The notes under the pieces: model-generated | What the model saw: the letters and a program-made list of their open reading frames with translations, nothing else | What the model was told of the DNA's origin: nothing | Database searches by the model: none | Made by a program: the position numbers and the translations under genes | Source: Enoplolaimus lenunculus | Taxonomy: Eukaryota; Nematoda; Enoplea; Enoplida; Thoracostomopsidae | DNA length: 64,000 bases | Assembly: GCA_030248215.1 (NCBI GenBank) | Contig: JASANG010001037.1 | Location: 1-64,000, forward strand | Reading direction: 5' to 3' | In this document: positions 23,930 through 35,400 of the stretch, piece by piece | How the letters are laid out: each line of letters begins with the position of its first letter | How positions within the stretch are numbered: the first letter of the stretch is position 1

Positions 23930-24470
23930 ACCTTTTTTCTCATGCAAAATAGTGAAAATTCCGGTGCATCCGCTATTCTCTCTAAAATTTCAGATACCTG
24001 GTGAATTTGCATGCCTAAACTGTGTTGGCATAACAATGAAACATCTTTGAAATTTATACTTCAATATCAGTTTTCCGTTTTCGTTATTTTGATCACTGTC
24101 CTCTTCCGCTTAATATCTGTTTTACATCCTGCAAGAAGGTTCCGGTAGTTTTTGCAATTAAATTTTTCGTTATTTACAGTGTGTAAACGGATAGTAAAAA
24201 TGGAAACCGATAGTGATCACAATAATGAAAAATTTAAAGAAAAATGGTTAATGCATCGACATGAAAGATTTTAGATGAATTTCGCAATTTCTACTTCGTT
24301 CCAAAAAATTGCATCATATTCGGTAATGAAAAATTGCGAGATATATAGATGATTTATAATTAATTTTAAGCGTAAAAATAACATAATTTCCGTTACTTCT
24401 ATGAGGGAAACAGAAGCTGGCACCGCTTGTTGCCGGAAACAGAAACGCATATCCTGTTATACAATGGTTT
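23930..24470. repeat. Head-to-head pair of GGTGTAACCGGATA-family copies
   Basis: A forward part with CTTCAATATCAGTTTTCCG and TTTTGATCACTGTCC is followed from about 24178 by its inverted counterpart, beginning GTGTAAACGGATAGTAAAAA and containing GATAGTGATCACAATAATG. Confidence 0.65.
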
Positions 24471-24629
24471 TATTTAAAGATGATCGTTCAGTGTGCTTGT
24501 AAAATTGGAGTTTAATTAGTACTTTTTCAGTTCAAATTGCCTAAATTTCTCAAACAAACTCAAACCATTGTTTAGCGGCACTTTACTGGTGGAGTATTCA
24601 AATTTGCGAGACTTAGGTAATTATAGCTA

Positions 24630-25037
24630 CTGTATTGACCCGAACAAGAGGGGGGTAATAAGTGGGGGGTCTCCATTTTGAGTCTGAATCAATAGGAGTC
24701 CGTATCCCTAATAAGAGTCCGTAAGCGGATAGAGTCCCTAAATCCTAATTAGAGTCCATGAAGGCCAGTTATTTCTAATTGTAGTGCAAAAATGATTCCA
24801 GGACCAAATAATATTGAGTTAGAATCTTTAAGGCATATTTTATCGCTCAAGCGATTGACACAACACAAATAACGTTTAATTCAACGGATAATTGCAGTAC
24901 CGGATATATATCAGTAAAGAAGGGCGTCGGAGCGTGGGTTAAAAAATAAATAACAGTCCGTAATCAAATAACAAGGGGGGTATCCTCTGGAAAGGCCAAA
25001 TAAATATCAGTCCCCCCTCTTGTTTGGATCACTACAG
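24630..25037. repeat. MITE, CTGTAGTGACCCGAATAAG family, full length
   Basis: It starts CTGTATTGACCCGAACAAG, ends TTGTTTGGATCACTACAG, and is flanked by TA on both sides (24628-24629 and 25038-25039). A TA target duplication fits Tc1/mariner-type mobilisation. No coding capacity. Confidence 0.85.
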
Positions 25038-25119
25038 TACGCAATTTTGGTTCAGCTCAGGCATGTTTATTAAACGTACTTTTCTCACCGTAGCTGATTG
25101 ATATTGCTAATGCTATTGA

Positions 25120-25275
25120 AGGTCAGGGGCTCATGTGTAGAACATGGTCGGAACAGTAGTAAGCATATTCCTAATCCTATACCTAAACTAAAAGCCTAAG
25201 CCTAAGCCTAGCTGACTCTGTTACAGCCCCGAAGGAAAACGTTCCGGCCCTGTTCTATACATGGGCCTGTGAGAG
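25120..25275. repeat. MITE with a TTAGGC core
   Basis: GGGGCTCATGTGTAGAACAT and GTTCTATACATGGGCCTG are inverted ends around AAGCCTAAGCCTAAGCCTA. It is a short, fairly symmetric copy. Confidence 0.7.
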
Positions 25276-25854
25276 CATTTTTAATTATTCAGCAATCAGC
25301 ACGTCCAGTAGATAGGGTACAAACGGATGTGTATATACCTTCGACTTCTGCACCAAATCCATGTAACAGTTGAAAACAAAACTTTTCGTAACACCTATAT
25401 TGCCTATTGTTCAGATATGTGTAATTCAACAGTTTTCATTACTTAATTTTGCTTCACCATCGTCTCCTTTTTGGTTTCCGGCAAAGTTTGTTGACTTCCG
25501 GCTCCGGTTTTTTCATCTCCTGTTGCACCCTGCCAGTCTGCTATTTGACAGTCAAGGATTCAATTGAAATATTGTGTGACTTTTTATTGCAAACTTCAGT
25601 AGCATGATATGAACCAAAAGTGTATACAAACAATACAAATTTTAAAACATTTATAGACACGAAACTTCATACGATATTACAAATAAAGACCCCCAGGTAT
25701 CGCAAACTTTGCACACACACACGCAGTACATTTACCCATCACCAATTTTTAATTTAGATATGTTAGAGGAAACTTTATTTGATCTGAATAAGAGAAATAG
25801 ACTATTTCTTTGCAAACTGTATTTCAAAACTTGACTATTTGAAGTCAGGGTATT

Positions 25855-26225
25855 ACCGGATATTCGTTTCCGGTGAAATCGGTGTTCGTTTCCGATATAG
25901 AAATAACGGAAATTATTATGTTATTTTACGTTCAAGAATAGTTATTAACCAGGTATATATCTGATAATTTTCCGTTACAGATTTGGAACAATTGCTTGAA
26001 ATGAAATAAAAAATATTAAATTCATCCAAAATCTTGAAAATTTCGATGCATCCGCCATTTATCTTTAAAATTTTTGTGAAACCACTGAATTATATGCACG
26101 CCTCAGTTTTGTTGGCAGAAAAATAAAACATTTTTGAAACTTTTATTCTTCAATATCCGTTTTTCGTTTCCGTTTATTTTGATCACTATCCATTTTCGTC
26201 TCCGTTATTTGTACAATCCATTTAC
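25855..26225. repeat. MITE, GGTGTAACCGGATA family
   Basis: It starts TTACCGGATATTCGTTTCCG and ends near CCATTTACACCAT. It is alignable along its whole length with 46481-46855 (shared CCGTTACAGAT, TTCATCCA, GCATCCGCCAT, TCAATATCCGTTTT). It lies about 200 bp beyond the 3' end of the esterase gene. Confidence 0.75.
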
Positions 26226-26429
26226 ACCATAGTTAGTTGGCTTTACACAGTATACCTGATCTTACAGACTTGTATGGTCACTTATATAATATAAAGATAA
26301 CCATATAAATGTCACACTCACGTAAATAAATAAGAAGTTAAACAGTTTTTAGTGCACAGAAATTTAGGCCCAAAAATTGGCAACCACAAACTTAGAACAA
26401 ATTTTGGTTTCCGTTTAGGGATCGATATT

Positions 26430-29400
26430 TTACACGAGCGTTTGTTGCTGGGATCGCAGTCCACAATGAACAAATCCAAGTGCACATGTTGATAAAAACA
26501 ATACAATTGCGCAAGCTAATGCGATAAAAAACGCATGCTTATATATGCAATGTGAACATTGTTGTTTATCGAGTCCTGTTGCGCTTGTGGTAGGCGCGAA
26601 CGGTACACCGGTAGATTCCGAAAATTGTCTTGGAGTCCCAGCAGTGTCTAAGCATTCAATTGGAGGTGAAATAAACCTGTATCCGGTCCTCATTGTCAAC
26701 GCATCAATCATAGGGACAACTGATGACCAGAATGTGTACCGGTCTCGGTCTCGTTGTAGCAGTTGTAACGGTCTGGGTGCTGATCGATGCTGGTTGTGAG
26801 ATTCGTTGAAATTAATTGACCCACGAGTGGATGAAATGATATGTACAAAGTCACAAATACTGTATGGCGGCCATGATATGTGTTGCTGGCGGCTTGACGA
26901 GTAAGCATGGTTTGGATCTCTGAAATTAAAAATTATAAAAACCAAAAAATTATAATCAATTTCGTTTAGATTTGTGTATCATTTTAAACGAAACCGAAAA
27001 GTAGATCTGGTTAGTTACGACGGCTATGGTATACTTTCCATACCGCAAGCTTAGGAGGCTTGAATTCAGGTTTAGGCTTAAGTTTAGAAACAAACTTATC
27101 TACGAGTTAGCCTATGCCGAAAATTTTACGTAAAGCTTAAGCTTTGGCCATAGTTTTAAATGTAGAGGTAAAGTGTGCAAGAACTGTCATGAGGATAAAT
27201 AATTGGTGCTACTACGCTTTGTTTGGATACGCGCAATTGAAATCTGGTTTTCCCGGTTTCCATGTTTTAACGTTGAATCAATATCCATTTCCGGTATTTT
27301 TACTGTGTATTATAGAAAGTAAACGGAACAGATGTGAGTCTTGGCGATGAACGACCAAGTTCAGTTCTGAGCCCGTATTGTTAAATGTGTGTAGCACCTA
27401 TCAACAATTGGTGATAGGTCCTGTAACTTTGGAACCAACACATTGTCAGCTTCGATTTTTAGAACATGGTTCGCGTTTGATTTGCCCTCCTTCTGGACTA
27501 ATTTTGAGATCCGCAGTAATACAGAAGTTCATCAGTTTGAAACCTTATCGTTAACTGATGAAAGGTACTAATACGCATTTGAGAATGTCGGCCCTACAGG
27601 TATACTGTCTACAGCTAATTTGCATTAGCATTAACATCACCGAAACTAAAATTCTTAGTGCTAAATTCTATTCAAGGTTTGAATTTTAAACTTACCCATG
27701 TTTAATGAAATTAAAAAGTGATTTAGCCATAGAATTAGTTATTTCTTTGTCAGTATCGTCAAATTCAACGCTGTAATCGGTACCTCGCGAATTGTCTCGA
27801 CCGCAGTCAATAAGTGAAGTTGATTTAAGCAGGTAAACCAGATCAAAACCGTGCGGAGCACCAGCTGAAATGAAATTATAAAATTTGAAACGTAAATTTT
27901 ATACGCTAAGAATGTAGACACAAAATGTCACCGGCGTAACCGGATATTCGTTTCCATTTGCGGCATTTGAAGCCATGTGCGTTTCTGGTATCTTAACTCT
28001 GCACGTTTACATTCAGCAAAATGGTCATGAAGCAGCGGCGGAGCAAGAAATTTCTGGCGAGAGACGCGCTGGCAAAAGAATGAACCACAATTTTTACTAT
28101 ATGTAACATATGTGCCAATTTTGTGAAAGTGAAAATTATGAATTAGGGTCAGGGTCCTTATCGTTTAATTACAAAATTTTTTTCGACGGGGAGGCGTGTG
28201 TGCGTCCCCCCGCAAACCATCCTCTGGAACCCCTAGTGTCATGATGAGCCTCGTTAGTTTTATAGCATTTAAGTTTGCCTTTCATATAGAGTTTCTTGAA
28301 TTTTAATTTTGTTTTACAGAGACTATGCACCAGAAGGGTGATTGTAGTGAGATATATGGTTCCTCAACGGCTGGTGTTAGGCGGTCACCAATCAAATATA
28401 TTTCATCCATTAACATTATCGTTCATTCACTAACTTGTTCACTGTCAACGTATTCAAACACATTTTGCTGTCAAACATTTGCTGCCAGAATTTTAACCCC
28501 TTCTCACATTGAGTTGCCTGTAGGCAACTCAGCGCAGTGTATATACGTTAAATAGTATATATCGCACCGTGTGTAACAATTGAAACACGTATACATAGTA
28601 CTAAATCACCACAAGACGTGAGAGTCCCTCGGGCTCGAGCGTCAAGCTCATATAGCTCAGTGGTGATGATATACTCCTCCCACTCCAGTCACTGGAGTTC
28701 GAATCCTAGCATAAAAGTAGGTCTCAAGGGAAATAGAAAATATTCATGTGAGAAAGGGTTCAGCGAAAAATTTCAGTTTACTATCTATAAACCCCTTCTC
28801 ACATTGAGTTGCCTGTAGAAAACTCAGCGCAGTGTATATACGTTAAATGGTATATATCGCACCGTGTTTAACAATTGCAACACGTATATATAGTAGTAAA
28901 TCACCACAAGACGTGAGAGTCCCCTCGGGCTCGAGCGTCAAGCTCCTATAGCTGAGTGGTGTTGGTATACGCCTTCCGCTTCAGTCACTGGAGTTCGAAT
29001 CCTAGCATAAAAGTAGGTCTCAGGGGAAATAGAAAATATTCATGTGAGAAAGGGTTAAAGTTAAACTACCGTATCATATCGTTTTTGGACCATCCAAAGT
29101 TTTAATTTTATTTTACCTTTAGACAATTTCCAGAAACCACGTACCTAATTTGTTAATTCCATAAGAACTGTAACGGGTTTCCAGTTGAGCGTTCCAATGA
29201 TGAAAGCGATAAACGTAAACAGGAACTCCACGCCGACGATAAATTTCTGCTTCTTTCATTACTGGTGCCATAAAGTTTTGATCTGATGCTACCTGTAATT
29301 ACGACGAAGTTAAATATATGAAACTTGCTGTTTTTTGCAAAAACTATCAGTACAACCGGAGGTATGCCTCGGGTTTCGGCATTTTTCACTTCCGATTGCA

Positions 29401-32400
29401 CCCTGAAAATATTATAACTATACGCCACAATTATTAATTAGCTGCATTGCTTAAAAGCATTTTATTGAATAATCGGCCAATGTTACTTTAAGGGGCGTAA
29501 CAGTAGATTAAGCGTATTCTTAAGCCTAAGCATAAGCCTGAGCGCGTTGCACAAATGTGTTCCTAAGCCTAAGCCTAAACCTAAGCCTAAGCCTAAGCAA
29601 AACAATGTAATCTAGAATCTAAACCTACTCTTTTATAGACCCACCAGAAACCTGGACGCCCCTTATATATAAAGTAACATGGGTCGAATAATCGATTAAT
29701 GAAGAATAACGCTTATACAATGGTTCGTTTGCTGTACAACTGCACTTTAAGACCTTGTGGTCGGAATTTAATAAAAATAGATTGCCAAGTATACCACAAG
29801 TTAAATGTTATTAGAGTTCTATGTGTGCAGCATTGATTTAAAAATACGACTGCAAATATATATAACAGCATGGTGATTTGCATTGTCAGCACACTGAAGG
29901 CAAAAAAGCTTCAGTGTCCAACACACGACGCTCTCTCAAAAGTCACTTGTGTGCGCATGATATTGTGGAAGTTGCTTTATCATTCACTCCGTCTCACCTC
30001 GACTAGTAGTTGACTGAGAGCTGGTAACACTCCGTCAGCCGGCTTTTTGACATACTGTGCAAATACAGCTTCTTTTATCTGAAATGCATCGCAATTGTTG
30101 TTATCTGTGTTTGTAGGGCTTTTAGGACTTATATACTTTTCATATAATTGGTCTATACTACGTAATGATACCTTTATGCATTACAGAACCGAAAAAGATT
30201 TATTTTTTCAATCTACGCAAAATCAAAACACGGCGAGCTAAAGACTAAAATGGATTCACAATTTTGCACAACTGTCAACATAATGTATATGAGCCACGAG
30301 AAATGCTAGAAATCAAACATACTGTTAGACTTAATATTCAGGGCCAAGATCGAGTCCGTAGTCAAAGGGCGGCCATTGCTGCTCAGCCACCCTGAATGAA
30401 GTCCCCCTAGACAATTTTACACCTGGCTCGTAAAGTCATCGGAAACCCTTGCATGCCCCTCCTGTTGTTAATAAAACGGATTAAGTATTGGCTGGCATGA
30501 ACCTCGTGGTCTGCGGAATTCGCCAATACGAACTATTAAATTAATACTTGACCATATAAAGATAACGATTGCAATGTTTGGAAGCTCAGTTAAACATACT
30601 TGTTCCGGGTTCCTGTACAAACTGTCTGGTACAACAAAATCAATTCTGTCTTCAATGGATCCGTAGCTTTCTGAAACAAATATCATACTATTTTTCACTA
30701 TATTCAACACAAAAATGATGATAGTATTTCTTAGTTTCACTAAATAAATTTAGATTAAATTTGAAAAATTGAATGAAATCATTGCGATTCATGCAAAGTG
30801 CGAAACGAGGCGGTTACTGTAGTGTAGCTATTAATACGCACCAGCTGCTGATAAACATTCAAGCAACCCTAAAAAGTAGTAGAAGTTAAACTCAAATAAT
30901 GAGCCAAATTTTATAAACTTCGGTTCCTACTCTCTAAAAACTTACATTTAAATTACAGCTTAACCAAACATGAATATTAGTTAAGCGACATTTAAATGGC
31001 TGGAAGGACTAAATTAACCTAGAATAATAAGTTTAACTTAAAATAACGTATTTTTATGTTTAAAACTAGTTGAAGTGTAAACTTATTTTAGTTTAACTAA
31101 CAAGTTCAACCCGAGAAATTTATGTATTAAGAATCATGTTTAGCTTAAACTAAAAATATGTAACAATTTAAACGAGTTTATAAGCGTAAATCAACCTACC
31201 TGTTATTTTAGTTAATCTAGAAAGTTTGTTACTGTACTTAGCTTCAAACTAGTTTAAGCTTTTAGAGAGTATGGTTTAGTTTTACTGCTGGTGTGTCCTA
31301 TAGTCAGTTGTTAATGAGGATGCGACTTACCATCAAATATCACCCAAGTTATGTATCCCATGCTCTCAGCAGTTGTTGTCCCAATCAGAAGTGGCACGTG
31401 TGCGTTGCTTTCAATCGCAGACTCCGGGTACTTGGGCACAAGACTCTCGCCCATCATATACCCATCGACAACAGGAGTGAAATATGTGTGAGCAAAAAAT
31501 GGATGATTGTAGTGCTTAAAATATTAAAAATCAAATTATAAAATTAAGCCTACTGTTTCTCCGAATACGATTCAAGAATGTTTCTAAATCAGATCATTCT
31601 TTCAACAGGTGTCACCTGTTTGTACTTCAGAAAATGTACCCATTGTTTTTTCGAAAACTAAGAAAACTCATTTGTACTGTATCCACAAATCTGTTTAGGA
31701 GAATGGTATTGCACAGTTATATATACTACGTAAAGTCAATGGCTGAGTTTCTGAAACCCTGCTTATGTACGAATTCATATAAATATTTGCTAACCACGTA
31801 ACCAATTTATCATTTCTAAAAGTGTATTTAGTTACGCAACACATTGCAATAGTGATGTTGTGCAAATTAAGCAGTTTTGGCTTAGCAGTCTCGGACCAAT
31901 TTAGATTGTAAACCCAAGGTACGTCCATAATATTATAACATGGCACTGTAAAATAAGATTTTAAGCCAATAATAAGCACCCCAATAATGCAGAGATCATG
32001 GTAATCTATATCTGTCAGCTTGCAACGCGTTTCAGTGGATATATAACTCAATTACCATTTATAGCAAAACGTAAGAGTACAACTCAGGATCGCGTTAACC
32101 CTAAAACTCTTGCACACTTACCTCAAAATTAAACCAAAGGCTTAGGCTCAGGATTAGGCGGCTTAGGCAAACAATGCAAAGATTTTTTAAACATAGTCAA
32201 ACATTTTCCTAAACCCAAGGTCAAAGTAAAAGCGCAAACGGTGGCGATATGTACAAGACCCAAAAAAACGTTTATCTAATTCTTTGCTTAAAGCCTATGC
32301 ACAAAAATTAGTAAAAGGTACAAGATGGTAACCTAAGCCTTTGATATCAAACTTAAACGCCCTTACCATTGGTTCATGTTCAGGCTTTGTAACAAGCTCG

Positions 32401-35400
32401 GCATCGTCATACGCTAACACTGACCAGAATTTTTTCAAATCTTGCACTGTGACGTTATATCGTAAACAATCCATTAATTGTTGCTTTAATTGTGTTGCAT
32501 CTGTAGACGTTTGTTCGTTTTGTTGCAAATAGCAAGCGGTCATTCGAACCAAAGTATGCGAATTGAGATCGGTGTTGCGGCTACGGACCGCCCATGGAGC
32601 GAGCGATGATGCACTTCGGACGATTGCACGATGAAAGAGACCTTAAACATTAGTATTTTTTTATTAATTATTTAAATTATTTACTGCTTCAAGTAGGGCA
32701 AACGCGAGAATACGCTTGTTTTTACACTGTATTTTGAGCAGATTGTCTAGAGTTTTAGCCAGATGGATGCGTGCCAAAAGTCCACAAAACGCGTTTCTGA
32801 TTTTAAAATAAGCGTTTGTGTTGATGCTTTTGAATTTGAAAAAGTGTTTACGCAACAGCTTTTATACATAGGCTCGCGATTCATTTCGGAGTTTCTCCGC
32901 TATAAAATAGCGTTTCGAACGTTGCCGCCTGAAACGCGAAAATCGTTTAAAACAGCGATTTATTTTTGACGCAACCCATTACGTTGCTGGAATTCCTTAA
33001 ACCTACTTACTATGCAGTTCGTTTGACATCACGGGATTACCTTTAGCTTTTGGTGTTATCGCCAGTAAGCTTATACTCGCGCCACCAGCACTTTCACCAA
33101 GTACTGTGACTTGACCAGCGTCGCCTTGAAAGTTTGCAATGTTCGCTTGAATCCATTTCAAAGCAAGAAGTTGGTCGCCGAGGCCAAAGTTTCCAGGACA
33201 ATCTCGATTCATTAAGCTCATGTAGCCTGCAAACAGCCAAATCCGATTTGTGTTCCACGAGCACAAATTATTTCAAAATTTATATTTGTCTACTCAGTTC
33301 GCTGTTTTGATGTTCACCACTCTCTAAAAGCTTAAACGAACTTGATTTAAGCATAAGCTATTGCAGCAATATTAAACTAGCTTTCTAGACTAACGAAAAC
33401 TAACAGGATACGCACTCATTTAAAACCTTACATATTTTTAGTTTAGCTAAACTTAATGAACTCTTATTGTTGCGCTATACTTGTCTTGCATCACCGTCCG
33501 TCACTATACGGTATCGTACGTGAGTTATTTCCGTACAATACCGCATGGTAAAGGACGGCGCCGAACAAGTGAATGCTCGGTGACGGACAGCTCCGCACGT
33601 CAAAGTATAGCGCAATTTTGAGATGTACACAATTTCTTGTGCACTTGTTACCTAAGCCAAAATAAGTTTTAAACTTAAACTCGTGTTAAACGTTAATATA
33701 AGTTAATCTAAACTTACAATTCTCGTTTAGTTTAATCCGTCCAGCCATTCAAGTGTTTACTTAAACTGATATTCAAGTTTAATTTAGCTGTGGATTAAGG
33801 TATACTTAAGTTTTTAGAGAGATAACAATATTTTACACACCCAGTTTTCCCAGGTTATACGACAATGTAATATGTCCCAAATTATTTATTTCTGTATTGT
33901 TCAATGTTAATATACGTTGCAAAATATGTTAATATGTAAAAATACAAATTCCACTTGATTTGCTCACATCGTTATACATTTACGTTACCCAATGGTCCAA
34001 GACGATAATTGACCAGCACAACCACAACACCTTTGGCAACAAATGCGTCAATCAAACCGTTGATTGGGATCGAGCCCATGCCTCCAACTTGATATGAACC
34101 GCCGTGAATCCAAACCAGAACTGGGTATGTTGCATTTCTTGTGCCGCTGTCTTCCTTAAATTTAATAGAAAATAACAACCAGTTTATCTTGAGAAGAATT
34201 TGGAATGAAAACATGCTCAACACTAACGGATCTAGAGGTGGGCGGGGAAGTGGCGTACGCGCCTCCGTCAGAAATTTTTTGTGATAAAATGGTAATGTTC
34301 CCACGGTGACGGACGGCGCCGGACGTCAAGTATAGCGCAACCCTAAAACTGCTTCAAAATTTAAAACGAACATAATTAAGATAATCAAATCACATGTTCC
34401 ACGATAAAAAGCTTATGTTAGTCAATAATAGAATAGGATGCTTACGAATGTACTAAGCAAACACATGCAGATCTAATCTTGGAACTTTTCAGATGTCCTC
34501 GATAAAATAAATATAAACAGACTTTAAAAACTGTTTGAAATTTTCTGGAAAAAAATTGCAAATGTTTTAGTTTTGAGCGCCATATTTACTAGTGCTAATT
34601 AATAAACAACAAATTCAAGTATGGGTTGAGAGCTTACAATAGAAGAAGGCAGCGGCACTTTCGATCTCGAATGGTTCCGCTAAGAGATTTTGGATCTAAC
34701 AGGGCCTGTAGCCAGCTCAACTTGCAAATTGGGGGCGAAAAAAGTTTCAGGCGGGGCATACATCGGTTTTCAATGACTTAAAAGTAAGGTTGAAAATATT
34801 TTAAATGGCCAAAATTGTTCCAGATAGGAAGCTGAGCCCCCCTCTTAGCTACGGGACCGGACCCAACACGGGCCCGTAGCCAAGGGAGGCCCAGTTAGCC
34901 TACTAGCAAGGTGGGCTGGCTACGGGCCTGACCCAACCGGTCCTCTATAAATAAGGGTTCCACTTAAATAAACTATGTAGACTACGGCGCGACAGCCATG
35001 TAAATAAACTGACATAGTACCGTATTGACCCAAATAAGAGGTGGAGGGGTAATAAGGGGGGTCCCATTTTGAGTCCCGATAAATAGTCCGTATCCCTAAT
35101 AAGAGTTCGTAAGCGGATAGAGTCCCTAAACCCTAATTAGAGTCCATAAATGGCAATTATCCCTAACTGTGGCAAATAACTGACTCCAGGACCAAATAAA
35201 GTTGAGCTCGAAACTTAAAACGTACTTAAGTTTTGCAAATAACATTTCGATGTATACCCTTGCATTATCGCTCAAGTTTTTGCTGCAACACAAAAAACGT
35301 TTAATTCAACGAATAGTTGCAATACCGAATATATATCAATAACGAAGTACGGCGAAGGGCGGGTTAAAAATAGATAACAGTCCGTAACCGAATAACAAGG

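Noticed and set aside
26545-26799. Plus-strand frame of 84 residues
   Set aside because: Antisense shadow of the last esterase exon.
28640-28700. Functional tRNA gene
   Set aside because: A-box and B-box words are present, but the acceptor stem does not pair and the sequence is the inside of a repeated MITE.
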